Source of the DNA: Pseudaquabacterium terrae
Lineage (GTDB): Bacteria > Pseudomonadota > Gammaproteobacteria > Burkholderiales > Burkholderiaceae_C
Direction: 5' to 3'
DNA length: 64,000 nucleotides
Assembly (NCBI RefSeq): GCF_013266755.1
Contig: NZ_JABRWJ010000003.1
Span: forward strand, 682,001 to 746,000
Shown: positions 33,532-41,435 of the stretch, piece by piece
How positions within the stretch are numbered: position 1 is the stretch's first letter
Layout of the letters: each line of letters begins with the position of its first letter
Position numbers and translations under genes: made by a program
The notes under the pieces: model-generated
Databases searched by the model: none
What the model saw: the letters and a program-made list of their open reading frames with translations, nothing else
What the model was told of the DNA's origin: nothing

Positions 33532-34464
33532 ATGGACTTCAAGCAGCTGCGCGCATTTCTGACCGTCGCGGACACGGGCAACGTGACCCGCGCCGCGGAG
33601 TTGCTCAATCTCGTGCAGCCGGCGGTGTCGAGGCAGCTTCGGCTGCTGGAAGAGGACATCGGCACGGAGCTCTTCGAGCGCGAGCGCCACGGCATGGCGC
33701 TCACCGACGCCGGCAAGGCCCTGCTCGTTTATGCGCGCCGCGTGATGCTGGAGCTCGATCGCGCCCGGGCCGAGATCGGCGGCGCCGTCAACGGCATCGG
33801 CGGCCTGGTGACCGTGGGCTTGCTGCCCAGCACCTGCGATCTGCTCTCGAGTCCGCTGGTGAGCTCAGTCGCGGCCACCTACCCGGGCATCCACATGCGG
33901 ATCGCGATGGGGTACGCCGGCACCTTGCAGCAGTGGCTGGAGAGCGGCGACATCGATGCGGCGCTGCTGTACGGCGTCGAGCGGATGCCGACCATTCAAG
34001 CGACGCCGCTGCTCGAAGAGCCGCTGTGGATCGTCGGCCCGGCATCCGCTGCGCTGCGCAGGAACAAGCCCGTGCCCTTGGCCAGCCTGGTCGGCCAGCC
34101 GATGATCCTGCCGAGCGGGCCGCATGGCATCCGCACGCTCGTCGACCACGCGTGCGCGGTGTCGAACATCGAGCTCACCATCGCGGTCGAGACCAATGCG
34201 ATGAGCATCCAGAAGAACCTGGTACTGGGCGGCCATGGCCTGACGATCCTGCCGCCGATTGCTTTCGCAGACGATCTGCAGCGCAAGCGCTTGACCGCCG
34301 CACCGCTCAGCGACCCGAAGATCACGCGGACGATCGTGCTGGCACTTCCCGCCAATCGCAGCGTCGGCCAGCACGTGCGGCGTGCCGTCGAGTTGCTGGT
34401 TCAGTGCGCGAAGACCGCCATCGACGAAGGTGCATGGCTCGAGGGTCGGTGGCTGGGAGCGTGA
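33532..34464 (+). CDS. LysR-family transcriptional regulator
   Basis: A 310-residue LysR protein. Winged helix at residues 1-60 (MDFKQLRAFLTVADTGNVTR, recognition region AAELLNLVQPAVSRQLRLLE), effector domain from 90 to 300 with VTVGLLPSTCDLLSSPLV. It resembles the nitrogen/aromatic-type LysR regulators with NVTRAAELLN start. It is divergent from the decarboxylase operon and is likely its regulator. The convergent gene downstream on the minus strand ends 52 bp away, with a hairpin between. Confidence 0.9.
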   Translation: MDFKQLRAFLTVADTGNVTRAAELLNLVQPAVSRQLRLLEEDIGTELFERERHGMALTDAGKALLVYARRVMLELDRARAEIGGAVNGIGGLVTVGLLPSTCDLLSSPLVSSVAATYPGIHMRIAMGYAGTLQQWLESGDIDAALLYGVERMPTIQATPLLEEPLWIVGPASAALRRNKPVPLASLVGQPMILPSGPHGIRTLVDHACAVSNIELTIAVETNAMSIQKNLVLGGHGLTILPPIAFADDLQRKRLTAAPLSDPKITRTIVLALPANRSVGQHVRRAVELLVQCAKTAIDEGAWLEGRWLGA

Positions 34465-34472
34465 GTGGCGCT

Positions 34473-34497
34473 GCGCTGCGCCGGCGCCCCGCAGCGC
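34473..34497. terminator. Hairpin between convergent genes
   Basis: GCGCTGCG (34473-34480) pairs with CGCAGCGC (34490-34497) across a 9-base loop, between the 3' ends of the LysR gene and the minus-strand fusion gene. It lacks a T-tract, so it would be a weak or factor-assisted bidirectional terminator. Confidence 0.4.
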
Positions 34498-34516
34498 GCC
34501 GGCGCCCGCGTACTGC

Positions 34517-37507
34517 TCAGTTGTACCGCACGACCGAGTCCTTGTAGCTCCCGTCCAGCATGCGATAGCGCAGCTGGATCGTGCGACCGCTGGTGCCGGT
34601 ATTCGTCAGCGCCTGGAAGCTGGCGTTCTGCGGCGCGATGGCCGTGCCGGTGGTGGCGCCGCGGGCGACCGGGACGATGCCGTCGTTGACAACCGTGCTG
34701 CCGTTGAACGTGTACACGCCTGCCGAGTTGACCGTCTCGGACAGCGGGTTCGCGGTCCAGGCCAGGTTCATCGTCGCCAGCGCCTGCCCCAGCGGGTCGA
34801 GCGGATCGAGGTAGCGCCGCGTCGCCGCCGTGATGTCGATCCACTGCAGGTTCACCGCGAAGGTCGCCGGCGTCACCGGGGCCAGCGTGGTCCGCGTCTC
34901 GACATGGCGCGGCGCGGTCTCGCCGTCGTAGAAGAACTCGAAGGTGTATTCGTTGCCGGCGCGCAGCTGCGTGAAGTCGATGAAGTTCGGCGTGCCGGGC
35001 GGCAGGCCGTAGTCCAGCGGATGGGCCCAGCCCTGGAACGCGGTGTTGTTCGAATTGCCGGCGTTCGGATTCGGCCGCACGGTGGTGGCTTCCGCACCCG
35101 CCAGCCCCACCGTGCGCTGCAGGAAGAAGATGTTCGGATCGCTCGCGAACGTTGCCGCGGCCGGATCGGTGTTGCCGTCCTTGCGCCGGATGTTCATCCA
35201 GGTCTGCTCGGAGATGAACGCCGGATTCAGCCGCGTCAGCACGATGCCCGGTGGCGGCAGCCCCGGCCCGCGGACGCGCGCGGCGCGCAGACCGGCGCTG
35301 CCGGGGCCGTCCTTGTTGACGTACAGCTCCAGGCCGGTGTCGTAGCGGCTGGTGCCGATACTCGCGAACGGCGGCGTGCCGGGGTTCGGCGCCAGCTGCT
35401 CGCTGCGCCGGATGAACGGGCGGATCGTCGAATCGACGACCGCCTGGTTGCCGTGCAGCCACCAGTCGCTCGGATGCGCGGCCGTGGCACTGCCGGGAAA
35501 CTTGCGCGCGACCTCGATCGTATTGGCGGCGATGCCGTTGGCGTCGACATAGCGGAAGTTCAGCACCGCGACGTCGTTGTCCACGGCGCTCGTGTCGTCG
35601 CGGAACAGCATGATCTCGGGCAGCGAGAACGCGGCGCCGACCATCGTGTTGTCGCGCAGCAGCCCGTAGAAGCGCTGGCCGGCGGCGTAACCCGCGTGCC
35701 GATAGTTGGCGTGCCAGATGTTCTGGCAGCCCGCGCCGAGGCTCGTCACCGCGGGACCGCCCTGGTTCACGGGAATAGTCGTGTCGGTGGCCAGCACGCG
35801 CTGGGCCACTGTCAGCGCGAAGCAGTTGCGCAGCGCATTGGCCATCATCTGCATCGTGCTGCCGAGTGCCACGGCGCCGCCGCTCGGCGCAGGCAGCATC
35901 GGCCCCGCTGCCACGCCGGCCAGCGGCACGCCGCCCGGGTTGTCGATCGTGCCGATGCGGGCGACGCCGTTGACGTTGCTGAAGCGCAGCATCTCGATGA
36001 TGAGGTCGGCGGTGTTGCCGCTCTGTGCCGGCGTGGCGGCGACGATCGGCGACGTGAACGGGTCGTAGCCCGCCGGTGCCCCGAGCGCGGCCAGCACGTC
36101 GTGCAGCTGCGCCATCACGTTGGCCTTGATCGTCGCGAGCTTCTGCAGGTCGATCAGCGACGGATTGGCGACGACGGCGAGCGCGTTGCCGCTGGGCGCC
36201 AGCTGCCCGACGATCGCCGTCGTCAGCGGCGTCGCGTTGGCGACCAGCGCGCTGCCGGCCGGCGGCACCGTGTCGGCGATGCTGACCATCGGCGGATAGG
36301 CGCCGAAGGGCTCGGCGACGACGATCAGCAGCGGCGCCAGCTTGCCCGGCTTGACGGTGCAGGTGAAGCTGCCGATGCCGTTGGTGACGATCGGCGATTC
36401 GTGGCACGCCGGCGTGTTCGCGGCGTCGGTGACCGTCACGTTCGCGTTGGCGAGCGCGGCGCCGACCGCCGCGGTGCCGCGCAGCAGCGGCCCCTGCGTG
36501 ATGTTCCAGCGCAAGGCGGCGAGCTGGAACGACTGCAGACGGTCGTGCCGGACCGTGATCGTGTCGGCCGGTGTCGTCTGCGCACTGCCCGCCAGCGTGC
36601 CGGCGAACACGCTGCCGTCGACGATCTGCGTGCCGCTGCCGGCACCGGTGAGCTCGACGAGCACGCCGTCGAGCGCGGCACCGCCATTGGCCAGGCGCAG
36701 CCGGTAGTCGTATTCGTAGACCGTGCGCGAGATGCGCCGCTCGGCCACCAGCACCAGCGCATCGACGCCGACGTTCGCGACACTGCCGGCACCGACGCTG
36801 CCGACCGCCAACGCGCGCATGCGCGCCGATTCGCCCTGCTGCTGCCCATCGCCCTTCGAGCCGCCGCCGCAGCCGGTGAGCGCGAGCGCCGCGCCGATGC
36901 CGGCGATGCCGAGCAGCCGCCGGCCGTGCCGCGCGAACCCACCGGCCATGCCGGCGAGCAGCAGCAGCGCCCACGTCGCCGGTTCCGGCACGCCCGTGGG
37001 AGCGGGGCTCGTGGTGCCGCGGGCGATCACGTCGAAGGTCAGCGGGTCGACGATCTCGAACACCTGAGCGCCGGGCGTGCCGGCGCCGGCATAGGTGAAG
37101 GTGACCGAGAAGCCACCGAGCGGACCGTCGCCCGGCAGCAGCGCACCGCCGAGCGCGAGGCTGTCGAAGAAGCCGTCGGCAGGGATGCCGGGGTCGGGCT
37201 GCACGACGATCGAATCCCAATCGGGCGGTGATCCGGCCAGCGCGAGATTCGAATACAGCGCGTGATCGAAGTAGATCGTGAACTCCTCGATCGCGGCCGG
37301 CGTGCCGTCGTTCTTCAGCGTGTAGTCGTAGCGCCAATCGTTGCCGCCGAGCGCGGTGAGCTCGTACAGCACGATCGCGCCGAACGACGGCGCGGCGCCC
37401 AGCAGCAGCAGGCCGCCGACCAGCGCGATGCAGGCGCCGCGCAGGCGGCGCAGCAGCGCCGAGGTGATTCGCGCCACAGCGGCGCAACGAGACTCGAACC
37501 GGTCCAT
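34517..37507 (-). CDS. PEP-CTERM protein fused in frame to a large lipoprotein
   Basis: One 996-residue frame that reads as two exported proteins joined. Residues 1-172: signal peptide (ending near PSFGA) and a small beta-rich domain. Residues 173-200: a full PEP-CTERM tail (VPEP, hydrophobic stretch, ARHGRR). Directly after it comes a second export signal, LLGIAGIGAALALTGCGGGS, with a lipobox cysteine at 213. Residues 213-996 form a beta-rich, Gly/Ala/Asn-rich domain not recognised. PEP-CTERM tails normally end the protein. An in-frame ATG at 36949 could start the lipoprotein separately, and no stop separates the parts. ATG at 37507 has ggagg upstream. Either a real fusion or the loss of a stop codon. 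Confidence 0.7.
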   Translation of the reverse strand: MDRFESRCAAVARITSALLRRLRGACIALVGGLLLLGAAPSFGAIVLYELTALGGNDWRYDYTLKNDGTPAAIEEFTIYFDHALYSNLALAGSPPDWDSIVVQPDPGIPADGFFDSLALGGALLPGDGPLGGFSVTFTYAGAGTPGAQVFEIVDPLTFDVIARGTTSPAPTGVPEPATWALLLLAGMAGGFARHGRRLLGIAGIGAALALTGCGGGSKGDGQQQGESARMRALAVGSVGAGSVANVGVDALVLVAERRISRTVYEYDYRLRLANGGAALDGVLVELTGAGSGTQIVDGSVFAGTLAGSAQTTPADTITVRHDRLQSFQLAALRWNITQGPLLRGTAAVGAALANANVTVTDAANTPACHESPIVTNGIGSFTCTVKPGKLAPLLIVVAEPFGAYPPMVSIADTVPPAGSALVANATPLTTAIVGQLAPSGNALAVVANPSLIDLQKLATIKANVMAQLHDVLAALGAPAGYDPFTSPIVAATPAQSGNTADLIIEMLRFSNVNGVARIGTIDNPGGVPLAGVAAGPMLPAPSGGAVALGSTMQMMANALRNCFALTVAQRVLATDTTIPVNQGGPAVTSLGAGCQNIWHANYRHAGYAAGQRFYGLLRDNTMVGAAFSLPEIMLFRDDTSAVDNDVAVLNFRYVDANGIAANTIEVARKFPGSATAAHPSDWWLHGNQAVVDSTIRPFIRRSEQLAPNPGTPPFASIGTSRYDTGLELYVNKDGPGSAGLRAARVRGPGLPPPGIVLTRLNPAFISEQTWMNIRRKDGNTDPAAATFASDPNIFFLQRTVGLAGAEATTVRPNPNAGNSNNTAFQGWAHPLDYGLPPGTPNFIDFTQLRAGNEYTFEFFYDGETAPRHVETRTTLAPVTPATFAVNLQWIDITAATRRYLDPLDPLGQALATMNLAWTANPLSETVNSAGVYTFNGSTVVNDGIVPVARGATTGTAIAPQNASFQALTNTGTSGRTIQLRYRMLDGSYKDSVVRYN

Positions 37508-37726
37508 CGATAACCTCCCGCCCCACAAGCGCCCGGTCATGAGCGCGGAGCAAGGGTATCGAGGGGTACCGCGACCGACATCCTCTGTTTGAATGAGTCC
37601 TTCCCCGCGGACGAGCGTCCTGCCGCTGCGCGCCAGTTGCGTCGTTGCCTCAGCGACGCAATGAACAACGCCGCCGCGGCATGGGCGGGCCGCGGATCGC
37701 TCAAAGTCAGGTGACTGCGCCGTGAC

Positions 37727-38448
37727 ATGCGAGAGCGGTCTGCGACCCGGGTTCTCCCGGTAGCCCCGCTGATCCTGTTCGAGGGCCGCGATGCCGCCGG
37801 CAAGGGCGGCGTGATCAAGCGCATCACGCAGCGGCTGAACCCGCGCGTCTGCCGTGTCGTGGCCTTGCCGGCGCCGAACGACCGCGAGCGCACGCAGTGG
37901 TACTTCCAGCGCTACATCGCCCACCTGCCGGCCTCCGGCGAGATCGTGCTGTTCGACCGCAGCTGGTACAACCGCGCCGGCGTCGAGCGCGTGATGGACT
38001 TCTGCACCGAGCACGAGGTCGAGGAGTTCTTCCGCTCGGTGCCGGAGTTCGAGCGCATGCTGGTCCGCTCAGGCACGCGGCTGCTCAAGTACTGGTTCTC
38101 GATCACCGACGACGAACAGCACACGCGCTTTCTCGGCCGCATCCACGACCCGCTGAAGCAGTGGAAGCTGAGCCCGATGGACCTGGAGTCTCGCGCCGCC
38201 GCTGGGAGGCCTACACCAAGGCCAAGGAGGCGATGCTCGAGCGCACGCACACGCCCGAAGCGCCGTGGTGGGTGGTTCAGGCCGACGACAAGAAGCGGGC
38301 ACGCCTGAACTGCATCAGCCACCTGCTCGGGCAATTCGATTACCACGAATTGGAGCGGCCGCCGATCGAGCTGCCGGCCCGCGAACGCCATGCCGACTAC
38401 TTCCGCCAGCCGGTGTCGGCGTCGATGGTGGTGCCCGAGCCGTACTGA
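37727..38448 (+). pseudogene. Polyphosphate kinase 2, truncated and frameshifted
   Basis: The first frame carries [20 protein letters not shown] (Walker A), [17 protein letters not shown] (second acidic motif) and [12 protein letters not shown], diagnostic of PPK2, which moves phosphate between polyphosphate and nucleotides. At about 38189 a 2-base insertion (an extra tc in gagtctcgcgcc) shifts the frame. The remainder [15 protein letters not shown], then RHADYFRQPVSASM, continues in the next frame to 38448. The usual 60-80 residues before Walker A are also missing; upstream sequence is not PPK2-like. Either a decayed gene or a sequencing error plus a real 5' truncation. Confidence 0.75.
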
Positions 38449-38455
38449 GCACCCC

Positions 38456-38478
38456 CGGGCCGGGCGGCGCCCGGCCCG
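38456..38478. terminator. Strong GC hairpin between convergent genes
   Basis: A 10-base perfect stem (CGGGCCGGGC / GCCCGGCCCG) with loop ggc, 7 bp after the PPK2 stop and before the 3' end of the phytase-like relic on the other strand. There is no T-run. Probably transcription-terminating in both directions. Confidence 0.55.
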
Positions 38479-38491
38479 CGGCGCGAACGGC

Positions 38492-38623
38492 TCAGCGCAA
38501 GACCTCGAACACCAGCACCTGGTTGCGGTCGGTCGCCGAATCGGCGGTCGGGAAATTGTCGTCGGCGACGATCGCCAGCGAGTGATTGCCATTCGCCAGC
38601 CGCGGACCGAAGGTCATGCGTCG
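38492..38623 (-). pseudogene. C-terminal relic of an esterase-like phytase family protein
   Basis: The last 43 residues of this minus-strand frame (TFGPRLANGNHSLAIVADDN, then NQVLVFEVLR) match the conserved end of the secreted, beta-propeller phytase-like esterase family (final blades and DNNF motif). The rest of that 300+-residue protein is absent, the sequence upstream being unrelated and then another gene. It is a leftover 3' end. Confidence 0.5.
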
Positions 38624-38737
38624 CCCGATGCGCAGCGCTGCGGCACCGAGCATCACGTGCCGGCCCCAAGGCGTGTCGCAACCGCGTTTGAATCGTATGG
38701 CTCGTTTCAGGCGCGCTTCAGTCGAGCCCGATCGCAC

Positions 38738-39625
38738 TCACCACTTCATCTCGCCCTTGTTGACCTTGGCGCCGATGTCCAGCGCGATGCCGAGGCCGGC
38801 CTCCGGGTAGGCCTTCTTCATCGTCTCGATCAACGCGGCGCCGCTGGCGGCCTTCGGCAGCTCGGCCTCGAAGCGCGCCAGGTAGGCCTGGCTCCAGGCC
38901 AGCGTCGTCGCATCCTGCGCCTGGGCCGGCAAGCTGTGGCCGGGCACCACCCGCACCGGCTGCAGCGCGCCGATGGCATCGAGCTTGCGGCGCCAGTCGG
39001 CCCGTTCCTGCGTACTTTGCGTGTCAGCGGTCCACAGGTGCAGGCCGGCGAAGACGTTGACGCCGCCGGCGACCGTGCGGATCGACGGGATCCACACGTA
39101 GCTGCGGTGCGGCAGCGCATCGTCGAGGCCGCGGATCTCGAGCGCCTGGCCTTCGAGCTCGATCGTGTTGCCGCTCAGCACCTCGGGCAGCGGCACCGCC
39201 TTCGGCGCGTTGGCGCCCAGCCGCGGGCCCCAGACCTGCAGCTTGTTCGCCAGCGTGGCCTCGATCTTCTTGCGCGTCGGCGCGGTGGCGACGACACGCG
39301 CCTCGGGGAAGACCTGCTTCAGCAGCTCGGTGCCGAAGTAGAAGTCCGGATCGGCCTGGCTGATGTAGATCGTCTTCAGCACCTTCTTGCTGTCCAGCAC
39401 CATCGCCGCGATGCGCAGTGCATCGGCACGGGTGAAGCCGGTGTCGAGCAGCACCGCATCCGTCTTGCCGGACACCAGCACCGCATTGACGTGGAAGCTG
39501 CCGGCATCGGCGTTGTAGACCTGCAGGTTGAGCGGCGCCGTCTGCGCCGCGGCCTCGGTGGCGATCATGCCCAGCGTCAGCGCGGCCGGCGCGATCAGGC
39601 GAACGAGGGTCTTCAGTGCGTGCAT
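38738..39625 (-). CDS. Exported metallo-beta-lactamase-fold protein with degenerate metal site
   Basis: A 295-residue protein with a signal peptide (LVRLIAPAALTLGMIATEAAAQ) and an MBL fold: NAVLVSGKTDAVLLDTGFT, then the position of the HxHxDH zinc motif, then VVPGHSLPAQ. The zinc motif itself reads YISQADPDFYFG, so both leading histidines are replaced and only the aspartate region remains. Related secreted MBL proteins with SHADPD-type motifs exist, but here the His is Gln. It may hydrolyse an ester with altered metal use or be a non-enzymatic binder. The ATG at 39625 begins the signal peptide. It is divergent from a LysR gene. Confidence 0.8.
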   Translation of the reverse strand: MHALKTLVRLIAPAALTLGMIATEAAAQTAPLNLQVYNADAGSFHVNAVLVSGKTDAVLLDTGFTRADALRIAAMVLDSKKVLKTIYISQADPDFYFGTELLKQVFPEARVVATAPTRKKIEATLANKLQVWGPRLGANAPKAVPLPEVLSGNTIELEGQALEIRGLDDALPHRSYVWIPSIRTVAGGVNVFAGLHLWTADTQSTQERADWRRKLDAIGALQPVRVVPGHSLPAQAQDATTLAWSQAYLARFEAELPKAASGAALIETMKKAYPEAGLGIALDIGAKVNKGEMKW

Positions 39626-39735
39626 GCGTGTTCTCGGTGAGTGGAATGTCGTCACTGTATTGATCCATGATCCAGAGATAAACCGTAGACTCGTCGACAG
39701 TTTGTCAACCATTCCGATCGAATAGAGCAACACCC

Positions 39736-40683
39736 ATGGACCGCCTGACCGCGATGCAGGTCTTCGTCGAGATCGCCGACCGCGGCAGCCTGACCGCCGC
39801 CGCGGCGCAGTTGGAGATGTCGCGCGCGATGGTCTCGCGCTACCTCGAAGGCCTGGAGTCGTGGCTCGGCCTGCGGCTGCTGCACCGCACGACGCGGCGC
39901 GTCAGCCTGACCGACGCCGGCGCCGAGGCGCTGGAACGCTGCCGCCAGGCGCTGGAGCTGGCCGGCGAGGTGCAGGCCGTGGCCGCCACGCGCGGCAGCG
40001 AGCCGAGCGGCCGGCTGCGCATCACCACGGCGCCATCGTTCGCGCAGGCGCACCTGGCGGCGGCGGCGGCGGACTTTCTCGCGCGCCACCCGCGCACGCA
40101 GATCGAGCTGATCGCGATGGACCGCGCGGCGAACCTGGTGGAAGAGCGCATCGACATCGCGGTGCGCATCGCCGCGCGCCTGGACGACGGCCTCGTCTCG
40201 CGCCGGCTCGGCGATTGCCGCTCGCTGCTGTGCGCCGCGCCGGCCTGGCTGAAGCGGCATGGCGCGCCGGCGTCACCCGACGAGCTGCGCCAGCGGCCGT
40301 GCCTGACGCACGTGCGCGTCGGCCGCACCGAATACCGCCTGACGCGCGACGGCCAGACGCAACGCGTGCCGATCACCGGCCCGCTGCAATGCGACGACTC
40401 CGCCGTGCTGCTGCAGGCGGTGCTGGCCGGCGCCGGCATCGCGATGCTGCCGACCTACCTGGTCAGCGCGCTGGTCGTGCGCGGCGAGCTGGTGCCGGTG
40501 CTGCCGGGCTGGGAGCCCGAGGTGCTCGGCATCCACGCGATCTACCTGTCGCGGCAGCACCCGCCGCGCTTGTTGCGCGTGATGCTCGATTTCCTGGCCG
40601 AGCGCTTCGGCGGCGGGGAGGCGCCGTGGGATCGGGCGCTGCGGGCGATACCCGTTTCGCGGCGGCGGCACGTCGCGCGCTGA
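39736..40683 (+). CDS. LysR-family transcriptional regulator
   Basis: A 315-residue LysR protein of the DhcR/PgrR-like group common in Burkholderiales: MDRLTAMQVFVEIADRGSLT start, recognition region AAAQLEMSRAMVSRYLEGLE, TTRRVSLTDAG, and effector domain to about 300. It is divergent (110 bp) from the MBL-fold gene, a likely target. The short intergenic region contains AT-rich promoter-like sequence but no clear perfect palindrome. Confidence 0.9.
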   Translation: MDRLTAMQVFVEIADRGSLTAAAAQLEMSRAMVSRYLEGLESWLGLRLLHRTTRRVSLTDAGAEALERCRQALELAGEVQAVAATRGSEPSGRLRITTAPSFAQAHLAAAAADFLARHPRTQIELIAMDRAANLVEERIDIAVRIAARLDDGLVSRRLGDCRSLLCAAPAWLKRHGAPASPDELRQRPCLTHVRVGRTEYRLTRDGQTQRVPITGPLQCDDSAVLLQAVLAGAGIAMLPTYLVSALVVRGELVPVLPGWEPEVLGIHAIYLSRQHPPRLLRVMLDFLAERFGGGEAPWDRALRAIPVSRRRHVAR

Positions 40684-40771
40684 CGCGCCTTTGAGGCGCT
40701 AGAGCCAGCGGTGTCTTCAGGCCTTGTTCTGGTTGTAGACGTCGACGCGCACGGCGGTCAGCAGCGGAAGG

Positions 40772-41335
40772 TCATGTCTGGAACAGGTAGGCCTGCAGCG
40801 TCGGTCCGACGCGGCGCACGATCTCTGCGCGCGACAGGCCGACCACCGGCGGCAGCTTCAGCACGTAGCGGCACAGCGCCAAACCCAGGATCTGCGAGGC
40901 GACCAGCCCGGCGCGCGCGGCCACCGCGGCGCGCGGCTCGCCGCAGAGCCGCGCGATCACCGGCGCCACCTGCGTCGCGAAGATCGCGCGCAGGCGCTCG
41001 GCCGCCGCGTCGTTGGTCACGGCGGTGCGCAGCAGCGCCATCAGCGTCTCGTCGCCTTCCCAGCGGTCGAGGAAGTGCGACACCATCGCCGCGCCCACGG
41101 CACTGCGCGGCAGCGCCGTGAGGTCCGGCAGCTGCAGGTCGAACTCGGCCGCGGCGGCGAACAGCAGCTCCTTGCTGCCGAAGTAGCGCATCACCATCGC
41201 CGGGTCGATGCCGGCGACCGCGGCGATGGCGCGAATCGTCGCCGCCTGGTAGCCGGCGGCGGCGAACTGCTCGCGGGCGGCGGCCAGGATCGCCGCCTTC
41301 GTCGCATCCGATCGTCGCGGGGGAGTTTCAGCCAT
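40772..41335 (-). CDS. TetR-family transcriptional regulator
   Basis: A 187-residue TetR repressor. The N-terminal helix-turn-helix (residues 8-55: TKAAILAAAREQFAAAGYQA, TIRAIAAVAGIDPAMVMRYF, GSKELLFAAA) is followed by a TetR_C-type ligand domain. It is divergent from the flavin monooxygenase gene; three closely related inverted repeats fill the 100 bp between them. The start at 41335 is supported by the conserved HTH position; the longer frame extends through the operators and into the monooxygenase gene. Likely represses its own gene and the monooxygenase, released by the monooxygenase substrate or a related drug-like compound. Confidence 0.88.
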   Translation of the reverse strand: MAETPPRRSDATKAAILAAAREQFAAAGYQAATIRAIAAVAGIDPAMVMRYFGSKELLFAAAAEFDLQLPDLTALPRSAVGAAMVSHFLDRWEGDETLMALLRTAVTNDAAAERLRAIFATQVAPVIARLCGEPRAAVAARAGLVASQILGLALCRYVLKLPPVVGLSRAEIVRRVGPTLQAYLFQT

Positions 41336-41350
41336 ATGACAAGTGTAGGC

Positions 41351-41417
41351 CAACGCTTGTTGACTTTCTGCGTTGCATCGCCTAGATTTGTCAACAATTG
41401 TTGACCAACACTTGTTG
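41351..41417. promoter_or_regulatory. Triple TetR-type operator array
   Basis: Three copies of a 12-bp near-palindrome lie between the divergent TetR and monooxygenase genes: CAACGCTTGTTG (41351-41362), CAACAATTGTTG (41392-41403, perfect, extended to 16 bp by GT...AC) and CAACACTTGTTG (41406-41417). The last ends 18 bp before the monooxygenase ATG, well placed to block transcription or translation initiation. Confidence 0.7.
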
Positions 41418-41435
41418 ACCTTGAAGGAGCGAACG

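Noticed and set aside
37470-37510. Sequence resembling a tRNA T-arm on the minus strand near the start of the fusion gene
   Set aside because: The rest of a cloverleaf cannot be drawn, and the bases encode the start of the signal peptide.
34401-37553. Very long open frame of about 1050 codons in another minus-strand frame, and a 949-codon one on the plus strand (34382-37231)
   Set aside because: Both are Arg/His/Ala-rich shadows of the PEP-CTERM/lipoprotein gene in GC-rich DNA. Neither has domains, a signal peptide or normal amino-acid composition.
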